Positions 9,830-21,506 of a stretch of 64,000 nt of DNA are shown here, one piece after another. A program made the position numbers and the translations under genes. The DNA is from Cryoendolithus antarcticus (lineage: Eukaryota; Ascomycota; Dothideomycetes; Cladosporiales; Cladosporiaceae). Location of the stretch: contig NAJO01000009.1 in assembly GCA_002077065.1 (NCBI GenBank), positions 248,001 to 312,000 on the forward strand. Direction: 5' to 3'. How positions within the stretch are numbered: position 1 is the first letter of the stretch; the number at the start of each line of letters is the position of its first letter. Below the pieces are notes generated by a model. That model was not told the DNA's origin, made no database searches, and saw nothing but the letters and a program-made list of their open reading frames with translations.

Positions 9830-10610
9830 TCAGCCAATCCTCGTGACGTCTTCCTCGACCTGTACGGGCGCAAGGGCATCAGTGGATCGCCATAATGATA
9901 CACTTCGTCCGGATACAAGAACAGCATGTCCACTCACCTCCATGTCCTCCAAGCTATCCTGCGCCCCAATAACTCTGAGCACATTCTTCTTACTGCTCTC
10001 CTGCATCTCGCCAGCTAGCAGCAGCTCATCCAGAATGAAGTACGCCTTCTGGAAGTTGAAGATGATATCCAATTCGCAGACATTCCCGTAGTATTTGTCC
10101 ATTTGCTCCACGTAGCGGTGAACAATCTCGAGTGTGATGAGTTCGTTGTCCGTGTTGTCCGTGGCGGCGACGAAGTAGAGGGAGGCGTAGCGGCGGTAGA
10201 CTACTTTAGTGTCTTGAATATGTCAGTGGGAGTTTCAAGTGAACGAGTGAACGAAATTGGAGAGCGGGCTTGAGAGGCGGTGTCCTTTGGACGAGGGAGG
10301 TTGAGATGGCGAGAGAAATTAGTACAATACCTTTGTACTCAAGAAAGTTGCACATCCTTGTCCGCCTGGCGAGGACGAGTTGTGAAACATCCTTGATGAT
10401 CTTCGCCTTGTCCTTGGGCGAAAGGGTGGTGAACCACTTCGCTAGGCGCTGGGAAACAACAGATTCATCAGCAAAACCGCAACCCAGGCTTCAGTGGGCG
10501 GAACGTACCACCTTACCCTGACGGGAGAGGAGGATGAGGTATCTGAGCAGCTGTGTCAGTCTACCTGTCAATTGTCCGGGTCACAGGCTGATGAGGTACC
10601 TTATTGCCAT
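9830..10610 (-). CDS. APS1: AP-1 complex sigma subunit (clathrin adaptor small chain)
   Basis: Five exons: 10610-10600, 10542-10509, 10448-10331, 10212-9938 and 9859-9830; 155 aa. The sigma small chain belongs to the heterotetrameric AP-1 adaptor, which sorts cargo between the trans-Golgi and endosomes. The whole small-chain (longin-like) domain is visible: [80 protein letters not shown] and the stretch starting at [20 protein letters not shown]. The first exon is only 11 nt. The last intron (9860-9937, 78 nt) is a multiple of three with no stop, so its retention would add 26 residues. A second possible terminal exon lies at 9678-9737. It shares a 307-bp upstream region with the GCL regulatory gene. 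Confidence 0.93.
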
Positions 10611-10917
10611 GTTTGTGATATGCACAACAAGCGTGGGAGAGTTTTGCAATTGATGGAAGTGAATTACCGGACTGCTGCCGCGGTGTGGGGCAGCCGTTCC
10701 TTCCCTCCATGCACGCCCCACTACATTTGTACTTTTCCAATCGGGCGATCAATTGATTGACATCTAGCCCGCGGTTACATTTCTAGTCGCTATCCTGTGC
10801 CGTCATGGTGATCTGTAGCATACTTTGTAATTGTACATATTCCCTCTCAGCCATGCATTAACCTCCTTCCTAGGCAGCATTCTTAGCAACCCATATAATC
10901 CTACAGTACAACTTACG
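10611..10917. promoter_or_regulatory. divergent upstream region, APS1 / GCL modifier
   Basis: 307 bp between two start codons transcribed away from each other, so both promoters and 5' UTRs must lie here or overlap the genes. No specific factor site is claimed. Confidence 0.6.
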
Positions 10918-11954
10918 ATGAAGCTCCTCCTCTCGACCGGGTAAGGGAGCATCCCTCGATCCTCCCGCTTAGCAATCGCTGACCACAACACAGGAACATA
11001 ATGGGCGGCGGCTCCTCCATCCGACCGTCCACGAGCCAGAAGACAAACGCTGAACTCATATCATCCCTACGCGCAAATTTCGAGCAGTCGGCGAAAGACC
11101 AGGCCAATGGCCATGTGAACGGAGCGACGAATGGCGACGCAGCCCCGAAGACGACAGCGTACAAGTCCTGGACATCTCAGGACAGCAAGGACGACTTTCA
11201 GATCCCTACTCTGTCCTTCACGCACTCAGCACTCGAGGAGCCCCGGCCACAGTACGATATCACAGCCAAACTCTTCTTTCTCCCTTCCTGCAGTACCTCC
11301 GCCCGTCCGGCCGCGACTCGGAAAGCGCTTAGCCTAGTCTTGGAAGAGCTGCACATGCCCTCGATCGACTTACTAATCCTGTCATTCCCTGGCGTCTACT
11401 TCGATGAGCAGGAGGACTGCCCAGACAAGATTGCTACGAGAGGAGCAGTAGAAGCGCAGCCGGAGGCGATCGAGCAACAAATCGAGGCTTGGAAGACGTT
11501 GGAGGAATTGAAAGACGAGGGGCTGGTTGAGAAGTTAGGAATTGCCAAGTTCGGCGCAGACCGATTAGATCAATTCCTGGAGGGTACCAAGATCAAGCCA
11601 GCAGTCGATCAGATCAACCTCCGCGACTGCTGTTCGGTGCCGAAAGCGCTGCTTGCGCTCGCAAAGAGCAGGGGCGTGGAGTTGCTAGTGCATAACGACT
11701 GTTCGAATATTTTGCCGCGAGGCACACTGAGGGAATTGCTTGGGCCGCAAGGTGCGGGCGTACTGGCCGAGCCTAGCAAGGCTGGGGACAAAAGGAAGAG
11801 TCTGCACGGCGAGGACGTCAGGAATAATACGCAGAGCGAGGGACTAAAGGGTGAAGTCACTCCGCAGTGGGTGGTCAAGTACACTGCTGTGGTCAGGAAC
11901 CGCGGCGTGGTGGAGAACAAGGGCTACTTCGCCTGCGCTGAGCTAGCTGCCTGA
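10918..11954 (+). CDS. glutamate-cysteine ligase regulatory (modifier) subunit
   Basis: Two exons (10918-10940, 10994-11954; 53-nt intron), 327 aa. The modifier subunit binds the catalytic glutamate-cysteine ligase subunit and raises its activity in glutathione synthesis; it has an aldo-keto-reductase-like fold. The family N-terminus MKLLLSTGNIMGGGSSIRPS is restored by the spliced first exon. Further marks are IDLLILSFPGVYFDE, WKTLEELKDEGLVEKLGIAK (AKR-like barrel segment), KIKPAVDQINLRDCC and VELLVHNDCSNILP. The region around residues 260-295 is low complexity and lysine-rich. It is cytosolic, with no signal peptide. The first exon is small, and starting at the inner ATG (11001) would lose the conserved first strand. 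Confidence 0.88.
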
Positions 11955-12849
11955 AAAGTGTTCAAGGGAGTCTGAACGACCGAGCGAATGGCTCCACGAC
12001 GAGACACTCTAACTTCACCATGGTCTGCCCGAGGGATGCGACGTTGATGCACGGTCCCATGCCCACACAGCGAAGAATCAACGAACCCGCCGACACACAC
12101 TCCCTGAAACAGCCAAACCTAGAACACCACGAGGGTTGCGTGGCACTCGAACCAGGCTCCACTGCAGCAATCGTGGAGAGTCTTACGAGCGAGTCCCAGT
12201 CTTCAGACAGGCTCCTCACCAACAGCAAGACAGGCAAGTCAGAACGCTACGCTCGAATGAGCAGTCTGGTGATCGGAGCCTGGCCAGTTCTCTATGGCAT
12301 AAGAGCACGCCGTTGCGCTGCGTCAGGAGCCGGCTTGCCGCGAGCAGCGATCCATGGCGAAGCTGAGCGCAAGTAGAGGATTCGATGTTGTGGCTTTAGG
12401 AGGTCAGGTCGCAGGCGAGAGGTGGTGCATTGTAGCCAAAGGTGGAGTGCAACATTGCGAGTCAACTTTTACGCTTTTGGACTTGAAGTGAATATGATCG
12501 TACATATCTCCACAATTAGCTGTACAGTATTGCGCTCCCCATCGATCACCCTCAGGCTGCAGTACGCGTTGTGCCTCAGGCTTGTCATCTCCCGACTTCA
12601 GCGCAGGGAAAAGGGGTATATTTTGACCTCAGCCGTTTGTGCGTATCATCGTGGAAAGATCGGAAGATTGAGCACGAAATGGAGTCGATTATGTGCAACG
12701 AACGTCATTCGCATATACCATTCTATCCCTCGCCGAAAATGGGGTATTGAGCAGCGAACGAAAGGATCCTCTATCCGCCAACGCCATACCTCTACATCAT
12801 GCACATCTCATTCCAGTCTTGGGCCTCGGAAATTCACTCAGTCCCTCTC
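11955..12849. other. convergent 3' region, no gene seen
   Basis: 895 bp between the 3' ends of the GCL modifier gene and the C2H2 gene. The open frames here (for example 12020-12376 and 12422-12994) lack recognisable domains and splice partners. Confidence 0.5.
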
Positions 12850-15800
12850 TCATTCCTGCTTCGCACTCTCCAGCACCTGCGTCGCCAGCTGGCCTGATGT
12901 AAGTCGTGCAAGCATCTCCTCCATATTCCTCAGCCGCTCCTGCGTGCTCGCGTACTCCTGCTCGACCCTCTGGATCCTCTCATCCTTGTCCTGATTCTCT
13001 TGCCGCAGACGTGCCAGCTCAGATTCGACGTCCGAAGTCACGCTCGTGGGACTCGTGATATCCTGGCGCCGCCGCTTCGTCGATATAATGGGATATGCAG
13101 GTGATTCCGCGGTCAATTGATCGTCGATCGATGCTCCATCTGAGTAGCGGCCGCCCGCGGTAGGATCGCCGGCTTCTGCGCCGGGGAGCGCGTCTGAAGC
13201 CGTCTGCCGGAGTTGCGCTGCCGCGTCAGGTGAAGTGACGCTGTGCACGCGGCGGAGATGCTCGTTCAGGTTCTCCTTACGTGTGAAGCCTTTGCCTGTT
13301 GTGCGTTTGCAGCCGGCGATATGGCAGCGGAGCTGTTCTCTGGGTCCGCCGTGCTTACCGTGGACCTCGCGCTCGTGCCGTAGGAGGCCGCCGGAGTAAG
13401 TGAAGCCTTGCAGCTTCGCACATTGGGGTTGCGGGCAGGTATATGGTCTGTCGTGCTTGTCCATGTGTTTGCTGGGAGGAATGTTAGCGATGTGTCAATG
13501 AGACAGGGAACTAGAGCACTGGACCCACCTCCACTCGCACTTCCGGTCAAAGGTCTGTCCAACGCACTCATCCGAGTGATTGCAGTAGTACTTGTGGTCT
13601 GCGGTCATAGGAGGAGTGGGTCGCTTGATGGTCTTCGCTCGCGTGCCATCATCTGCACTTTGCGAGAGTTCACGCTCCTGTTCATACGCCGGCTGCTCCA
13701 GTTGCTCGTGTTGCTGTTCGAGATGCTGCGCGTGAGGCTGCCCATATGGCAGCTCGACTGGCATGTCTTGCTGTTGCATGTCCTGCTGTTGCATCTGGGT
13801 GAAGGACCGCTTTCTGCTCAGTTCAGGTCCAGGCGAACGACTTGGCGACCGCTGTGCATTGATGGGTTGGGGAGCGTGATTGCCATTCATCGTACCGCCG
13901 AACGCCTCAAGTTCTCGGAACTGGGATGCAGTAGCATCTTGCTGCTCCATGGGTGGCTCCATTCCGACGCTGTGTCTGTGAGCGCGTTGAGGAGTGAGAT
14001 ATTGATCCTGAGGCTGAAGAAAAGGCGACGATGCGTGGTAAGACGTCGATGATGAGGGATGTGAGCCTTGTTGTTGCAGGCTGTAAGGACTGTTGGGGAA
14101 CTCGGTGATGACTGCAATTGTAGGCACCTGACCTCGCTGATTCAGTGGCGAACTGCGAAAACCAGAGTTTTCAAGCCCCGTCGCGTTCTGCGCTGGCTGC
14201 GCGCCCTGCTGATGCGGCGACCACACGCCGGCTGTCCCGTGACTGGATGGCCACGCTGCAGTATCAGCTTGCTGCGTACCGTATGCGTTGTACAGATCGG
14301 TTTGAGCCGGCTGATGTTGGCCTAAGGTGAGGCCTTGGTTCTCAGGCCACCAACCGGGTTGTGACGTGGGCGTCGGCTGTGCAGTGTACGTTATATTTGT
14401 ATTGGCCACGCCTAGAATCTGTGGCGGACCTGTAGCCTGACGCGTCTGATGACTACCACCTGCTTCGGGTCAGTATATGCGAGGCGTAGGCAGCTGGTAC
14501 GCGTAGGAAATGACTCACGGAGTTGTCGAGAGTGGGAGGGAGGTTGCGTGCCCGAAGGTGGCTGAGGCATCCGCGACATCGATGCGGCTAGCGTCGCCGG
14601 TGCCGCCGGGTCTTGGCGAAAGCCAAAGTTTGGATTCACTGCAATTCAAGTTAGTACATATTCTCTGTCTCGTCGCATTGCACATGCGAATTGCGCGTGG
14701 TCGTCTTGACTTCGCACAGTCGATGGACATCAGACTGTTGAAGCTCGGCGACGCCACGACTGTGCGCGCACAGACTGGACCGGACCGTCTTGCAAGGACC
14801 AAACGCTAACTTACCCAGATAGTTGTTCTGCAGCATCAACTGCATATACTGCGCTGCTTGATCTCTGGAGGCGGCGATACGACCAGTGGCGGTTTCAATC
14901 AGGTTCATGTTCGAGTCAAAGTGGTAATCCGCCCAGAACATCCAACACACGCCCCACAATACGACCAGCGAAGGCTTAATGTTCCAGGGCCATGTAGTGG
15001 ACAAAGGATGTCTGACGTCCGGGTACTCGAAGAACCACTCTTTGCAGTACCGGTCGTGGTCTTTCTGGCACTCTGCTATGTGCTTCCTCAGCAGCGCTGC
15101 GCAAAGCTCAATCAGCAAGCAGAAGAGCTGTTGCTGGAGGCACAGCAGCAGATGCTCGAGGTTGGCAATGTACGTGAAGTCGAGTGTCGGGTCTGCTGTG
15201 GACTTGCTGGCTGGGAACGCAGACGCGGATGGATGAGGAGGGGCAATGCGGTGGAGAGTGTCCAGCAACTCCTTCACTACTACTTCGAGATGCTGAAGAT
15301 CTTTGAGTGGAGTGAGGTCGATAGTGAAGTCGGCACTGCGGTCGAGGAACTTGGTATTGTTGCGTGCGACCTCCTTCAGCGACAGCTTGTGGTACTTCAC
15401 TGGCGAGTCAAGCTCAAGCAATAGTCTATTGTACCATTAGCTATTGTCTACTGTAATGCTACTACCATTGATCTACTCACTCATCGATCCGCTTCCTGAC
15501 CAGACCCTCATCAACGACACTATCACGTGCCTTGACCTTGATACCTCTTGGCTCTTTCCCGAGATATCTGTCGATCTGCTTGAAAGCTTGCCTCTCGAAC
15601 TCACTCGCGATCGCAGTCCCACTCTCGAGCTGCGAATGCGCCTTCACTCTCTTCCGAAACCCGTTCACTAGGGCAAGTAACTTGGTGGCCGCGTACAGCG
15701 ACGGCGCAGTAGATGACGACGACGACGACGACGTCTTGGTAAACGAAGAGAGTAATGATCTGTCACTGTCGTGATCGGCAGACAAGACTTCCGAGTCGCA

Positions 15801-15863
15801 AACCGAGAGCGAAGAAGCGCGAGCAGGCGAATCGCTGCCTGTGCTCAGTATATCTAAAGCCAT
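12850..15863 (-). CDS. C2H2 zinc-finger protein, 888 aa, five exons
   Basis: Exons 15863-15481, 15425-14815, 14638-14519, 14459-13529 and 13471-12850 join in frame with introns of 55, 176, 59 and 57 nt; the second has a perfect TACTAAC branch site. Exon 1 has a serine run coded by a TCG repeat. Exon 2 carries a conserved-looking segment with EWFFEYPDVRHPLSTTWPWN and the hydrophobic SLVVLWGVCWMFW. A Gln/Pro-rich middle follows (QMQQQDMQQQD). Three C2H2 fingers lie near residues 665-785: C-x5-C-x13-H-x3-H (CNHSDEC...HMDKH), C-x4-C-x14-H-x4-H (CPQPQC...HEREVH) and C-x4-C-x16-H-x4-H (CHIAGC...HLRRVH). The C-terminus is a coiled coil (about 820-880, SELARLRQENQDKDERIQRV). It is probably a nuclear DNA-binding regulator; its target is unknown. 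The start is the first ATG in the exon-1 frame. Confidence 0.85.
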
Positions 15864-16821
15864 GCTCGCGATGCAAGCATCGACTTGCAAGAGGAAAGGG
15901 TAAAGGAAACGATGAGAGTTCGCGACGCCGAGAGCGACTGCGGCAACGGGCAGTGCAACTGCAGCGGGCTATGTACTGGCGGCATAGCGCGCTGCCTTAC
16001 TTACATCATGCTACAACTGAGGCCGTCGTGGGCTGCGTGGATCCCTGGGCGCTTGTGGCTCAGGACTCCGGTGAAGAGAGATGGCTGAGTTGTGTGCCTT
16101 GCAGGCAGACGTGCAGCTAGTGCTGCATGATGACAGAGCATTGCTATGGCATGTGAGCCTGATATCGTGGCTGAGGCTCTCAATGGTAGAAGAATCAGTG
16201 CCTCGTGCGACTCTTGTTCAATAGCGTGGTCGGCTGTGCTGCATGGTGGCTTGAGCTCGGACTTGTGAGGGCGCCTGCGGTTCACCTCACGTCCTCGTGT
16301 TGATGAGCAGTCGGTCGAACAAAATGTCGCGCTAGGGATTGCAGCCTGTGCCGTGAGGGCCACTTCATCATCATGTCGTTGCGCGACTTGTTGGCCGTCT
16401 GGGTGTGCGTTGCAATGGTTCGCCACCAGGGCGTTGGAGGACTGAGGCAGCCTTACAGTACTTCCTCTAGCCTCGCCAAGAAGTACATGTACAGCGTGGT
16501 CTACAACGATGGGGATGAAGCAAGGATAAGCTAATGAGTTCCACTACCTTCGCAGAAATACACAAATGCCACCTCGCTGGCTATGCAGTTCGAAACCCTT
16601 CGACCCTCCCCAGAGCTAACACCAGATCCCTCGACGCGAAAAGCGCTGACATTGCAGCGCAAGCAAAGCATAACACGCCCATCGACTCATCCACATCATG
16701 CCCTTCAACGCCTCCCAGGAACCCAGGAAAAAGTACGAAAGCTCGCCGCCCGCTGTCCTGCGCAAAGGGGTATTCGCAATGCACCCATAGCCGTCCTTGA
16801 CTCGCACGATCAAGATTGATT
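15864..16821. other. upstream region of the C2H2 gene, no gene seen
   Basis: 958 bp between the CDC14 stop and the C2H2 start, both on the minus strand. It should hold the CDC14 3' UTR and the C2H2 promoter. No convincing coding exon was found. Confidence 0.5.
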
Positions 16822-18992
16822 TCAGGACGCCTTGTGACTGCCTCGCAATGCTTGCACGCCAACGCTGCCGACCCGCCCACTCGTCTTACGCACCGAAGTC
16901 TTACCCTCGGTGCTACGTCTGCTTGGCGAAGACCTCTTACCTATGCTGAGCGTGCCGACGCCGCTACCGGAGCGGACGTTGGGTGTCTTGGGCCTGATCG
17001 GGCTGGAGATGCGATCTGCCATTGGCAGGTCGAGGTCGTCTGCGGCGGCTGGGCGGTTTTCCTCGTCGCTCGTATCAGTGAGTCCGTTCCACTTTGTTGT
17101 CGTGGTGGTGGTCGTGGTGCACGAGATGGCACGACGCTTCCCGCTCCGGCTGACTGGCGAGACTGAGTGGGAGGCTTTGCGCCCGAGCATACGAAGAGCG
17201 TATTCAGATTCGCTTTCGCCGGCATCTACGCCTATGGTGGAGCGCTGCATGGTGATGACTTCTGAGTCTGGACGGTGGTCGAAGGGCTTGTTCTCCGCCA
17301 TGATCTTACGCGTGCTGTAGAGCTTGCTTGTCTTACGCGGTTGTCCAGGTGTCGGCGCCGGGAGGTTCTCGTCCGCAACGCCGAGTCCAGACTTCATGTC
17401 GTCTGATGATGTGTAGGGTGGTGGTGCGGTGGTGGTGTGCTCGTTGTTTGTGATCTCACCAAGTGCTGCACGGCGAGGACTAGCATGCTGGCGGTCGGCA
17501 TTCGGTGGCGTGAAGGTTTGTCCATTACTTGCCATACGGCGCGCTGACTGTGAGGCGCGATGTGGTGTTGCTGGTTGAACCGATGCCATGATCTTCTCGC
17601 GCATGGTGTCCTCGTACCACCACTCTCGGAACGTGCCTTGATTAAGGTGGAGCCAGTGCTGCTGCGGGCCGACGACCATACCGGGACGCATGAAGCGCAT
17701 GAAGGCAATCATCTCGTTTGCCGTGAAACCATGGCGGTAGATGAGGTATGCGCCGATGAGGCAACCTGTGCGGCCCAGTCCAGCCTTGCAGTGGACAGCG
17801 ATGCCCTTCTTCCTCTCGATCATGCCGTGCGCAAGGTTGACAAACTTCCGCACAAGGCTCAGCGGTGGACATGTGCCGTCGTCGAAGATCATGTCCAGGT
17901 GCTTGATGCCAAGCGCTGTGAAGTATGAAGGCGAGTACAGCTCCGAGTTCAGACGAACCACAAGTCCAATGCCGCGCTCGACGAAGTGCTCGAGCACATT
18001 CTTGAATGGCCCCGGGAGGTTCTTGTCCTTGTGTACAGCGTTCAGAGTTGTCGGCAGCTCATTGTAGAGCGGATCAGATGGCTTGATCACATGCACGGGC
18101 TGGTGCTGCGGGCTGGCGAAGGCGAGAAAGCTAGGTGTAATCCAGTTGAAGTCGCCTTGATCCACGCGCTCAAATCGCTCGTACTCCTCTAAGCAGAACT
18201 CCTTCAGTCCCACAAGTCCCTCTTCTCTTGCCTTCCACACTCCGTACACCACATCCTGGATGGTGAGTGAGTAGTCTGCTTGGCTGTAGCCGGCGTCGCG
18301 GAAAGGCATGCATGGCGGATCCATCTGTGCTATAGGTGCAAGTGCGAGATGAGGTGGCCATGACTGGATGAGGACCATGTATGTGGCGAGTATGCACGCT
18401 GCGTTTGCTCGACCTGGTGGTGATGTTAGCATTCGCTAGAAGATTACCATCCCACTACATGTAATCACTTACTCCGCGAATCCGCATTACTCCAGAATAC
18501 CACTGGCCTGTTGTCTGAGTCCTGCTTGCCAAGCACCTCGTGCAGTTGGACTGCGAAGCGGTACAGGTGTCCAATGCGGAGTGGACCGAAGTCTGCGTGG
18601 AAAGCATTGTACAACAAAGTCCGATCGATAGTGAAATAGATAGGTGGTGGTCCAACTTGAGGCACTCCTTGCGGTCCTATCTGCGCTCTGGCAGACCTCT
18701 TGCTGGGCGATCTCGACTGCTTCGAAGCCGGGTATGGGAAGGGTGTGCTCTCATCTGGCGCGTGTGTGTATGAGGCAAGGTAGAGTCGGTCTTCATAGTG
18801 CAAGATGCTTGCGTCAGATCTGGGGTGCTGAGGACGTTTATAAGTTGCGCGCAGTGGCGAGAGATCTGGGATGGGATCGCTCGCTACACTCGCTTGTTGT
18901 GGCTCACCAGCAATGTACTCGATCACTTGTCCATAGCTTGTCAAGTTGGAAGCTGCCTCTGACGCTGCGGACAGCCGGCCTGCGTGAGGCAT
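16822..18992 (-). CDS. CDC14: CDC14 dual-specificity protein phosphatase
   Basis: Two exons (18992-18473, 18413-16822; 59-nt intron), 703 aa. Cdc14 reverses CDK phosphorylation at mitotic exit and in septation; it is nucleolar or spindle-associated in yeasts. The N-terminal DSPn domain covers roughly residues 20-175 (YFTIDRTLLYNAFHADFGPL; then PVVFWSNADSRSRANAAC across the splice site). The catalytic domain has the P-loop HCKAGLGRTG with Cys near residue 382. It is followed by LIYRHGFTANEMIAFMRFMR and a GIKHLDMIFDDGTCPP stretch upstream of the loop. The C-terminal third is disordered and basic with many SP/TP sites (SPVSRSGKRR, RISSPIRPKTP) and a Thr run. The ATG at 18992 is the first usable start. 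Confidence 0.94.
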
Positions 18993-19750
18993 TGTGCCTG
19001 TCTGCAATGTCTACGATATCTGATCTCGTGATCGTTGTGATAGCAATGTAGTGCGATAGTGATGTCCGGGAATGCTCGGGAATGGAGCGAGGTTGTTGCA
19101 CGGAAAGGGATTGAAGCAGCCAGATCAGCGCACCGCTATGAATGCGTCCGGAGGAGAAGGGTGGACAGTGTTGTTGTAGCGAACAGTCAAGATGTCTTCT
19201 GTCGTCTACACTTTGTCGATGCGCTAGCGATGTTGTGATGAGCTCGGACGCAGGTACAAGCCCCCAGCAACGCCCCACAGTGGTGCGAGCCGACCCGGTG
19301 ACAGAATCTCGAAGGCAGATTACAGTCCTCTCAATCATCATACCAGATAGTCAGCAGAGAAGCCTCCATTCTGCATTATATCTGTGAATGTGTAGTCTAT
19401 ATCTCCGAGTCCTGATCGAGTGAAGCCGCGGCACTGTGACTGGAAGGAACGCTGCGGACTTAGCGCATCGAAGGCCGCCCACTCCTTCGAGAATCAGATC
19501 TCTTTGCGCATCTGTCTTTACTGTACACTGTACTGTACTCATATTCGACATTTCTCGGTAGGGTGCCGCATGGAGAAAGCCTGAGCACGAAACGACTGCC
19601 ACGGATAGCCCGACTTCTCACCGATCTAGTGGCTACCCAATCTTGCCGCAGCTGTGTGGGAAGTAGCTCTAACATTGTGTCAAATCCCTGGAGAAGCTCA
19701 GGCAAATTCACCACTGACGCCGATTGCGCCGATTCGGATACTACTCAAGG
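18993..19750. promoter_or_regulatory. divergent upstream region, CDC14 / SET gene
   Basis: 758 bp between divergent start codons; no ORF with recognisable coding content. Both promoters are expected here. Confidence 0.5.
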
Positions 19751-21506
19751 ATGATACGCGCTGGAAAAGCTGCCGGATGGCTGCACTCAACGCCTGAAGC
19801 ATTTCGCTTGTGGGCGTCGATGAACGGTGCACAATTCCACGAGGTCAAGTCAGGAATTGTTTCCGGACGTGGCGGCGCCTTACTAGCCTCTCTTGCGGTG
19901 CAGAACTCAGTAGAGGGCGCAGAGTGCCTCCTGACAGTTCCGAAGGATCTCATCTTGTCCATGGAGACTATCCGGGAGCATGCAAGGTCAGATCGGGATT
20001 TCAGGGAAGTACTAGAGAGCCTTGGAGATTTTGGGAGGGTAGGTCATTTCCCACGCTCTTTATGCACCGGTTCTTCAGACCCTCGTACATGAGAGTTCCG
20101 CCTAGGCGGTCTCGGTCATTCACCAGCAACTATCAGCCCTCGCTGATGTCTTCAACAGACACCGCGCGGCGCCATACTGGTGTTTGTCCTATTCCAAGCC
20201 ACAGTATCAAGTGATGATCTGGACGCCCATATCGGCGTTCACAACCCGTTCACGGAGTGAGTATACCGTCCTTCAAGTTCGCCATCGCATGCAGTCATTC
20301 CCATGCACCTTCTGTCAAGGTCTGACTTCAGTAGCTATGTCAAGTCTTTGCCACTCGAGAAACTGCCTACGTTCTGGTCATCAAAGGAGCTACGATTGCT
20401 TCATGGCACCACACTTGCGCCAGCAACATCTGCAAAGCTTAGAAGTCTGGCGAATGAGTACGACATCCTGTGCACATCTGCGCTGGGCACCCGCTGGTAT
20501 GCAACTGTTCAGGAGCATCTGGACTTCGACGACTGGCTGCAAGTCGATGCAATGTACCGCTCTCGTGCGCTTGAGTATCCTGGCATCGGACACTGCATGG
20601 TCCCATGTATCGATCTTGCGAATCACGCCGCTGGTGAAGCCACGATAGCCAATTACGACCGCGATGCTGACGGCAATGCTGTCCTCGTGCTTCGAGAAGG
20701 TAAGAGACTGAGTGAGGGTGATGAAGTGACGATCACGTATGGAGACGAGAAAGGTGCGTGCGAGATGCTCTTCTCATACGGCTTTCTCGACAGCGCAATG
20801 CAGTCGGCCGGGACGCTGTTTCTGGGACTGCCCTTACCCGGATCTGATCCGGCAGCTTCAGCCAAGCTGCGAGCAGCAGACTGTGCGCCTGGCGTCAGAC
20901 TCACAGACGCCGGCAATGGCAGCATAGAGTGGAGTGGTGACTTCATCTGGATGCTCTGTGTCAACGCCGACGACGGCCTCCAATTCGCAATTGCCCGCTC
21001 AACAGATGGCAGCAAGGAGATCCAAGCACTACTCAATGATGAAGAGCTTACTGGCGGTGCAGCTGAGTTGCACAAGCGACTCCAGGAGCATGCATTGTGG
21101 GACGTGTATCATCTCCGAGCAGTGACAATACTACAGCAACGGCTATTCGACCAGCTGCAGCTGTTGTACGGCTCTCAGGACGATTGTGAAGCTGTGAAAC
21201 ATGGAGAAGGCACTGAGGTGCGCGACCAGTGCTTCGAGCAGGCCATGCTGCTGAGGCGTCTCGAATTTGAGTTACTTGAAGCAGCGTATGAGGACTTCGA
21301 ACATCAGGTGAGTTCATCCGTTCAACTTGCAAATTGAGCGCTGTAGCACAGGTCACACCCAGCGCTTAGTTCGTCGGCGGCGTGCTGATATGTGTTGATC
21401 ATAGAAAGCTCAACTTGTCGAAAGCCAAGTAGTACAAGACTACCTCACTTCCATGAACGCTGCACCAGCCGAGGCGAATGATACTGAGGGCGATGACTTC
21501 TCCTGA
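19751..21506 (+). CDS. SET-domain lysine methyltransferase (RKM/SETD-like)
   Basis: Four exons (19751-20038, 20159-20256, 20332-21307, 21405-21506), 487 aa; introns are 120, 75 and 97 nt. It belongs to the class with a split SET domain and C-terminal Rubisco-LSMT-like substrate-binding region, whose fungal members methylate non-histone proteins such as ribosomal proteins (family knowledge). Seen are the entry motif FRLWASMNGAQFHEVKSGIV and GRGGALLA, the core MVPCIDLANHA (the usual NH motif), and the closing block EVTITYGDEKGACEMLFSYG ending in FLD. The C-terminal half has helices with LHKRLQEHALWDVYHLRAV. No signal or membrane segment. The acceptor of the third exon (TCTGACTTCAG) was chosen because it restores TDSYVKSLPLEKLP. 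Confidence 0.85.

Noticed and set aside
13408..14052. 214-codon plus-strand ORF
   Set aside because: Antisense shadow of exons 4-5 of the C2H2 gene; composition follows the Gln/Pro-rich sense codons.
14858..15424. 188-codon plus-strand ORF
   Set aside because: Lies wholly antisense to exon 2 of the C2H2 gene, which has clear splice continuity.
15713..15735. GAC/TCG microsatellite as an independent repeat element
   Set aside because: It is the coding run for polyserine in exon 1 of the C2H2 gene.
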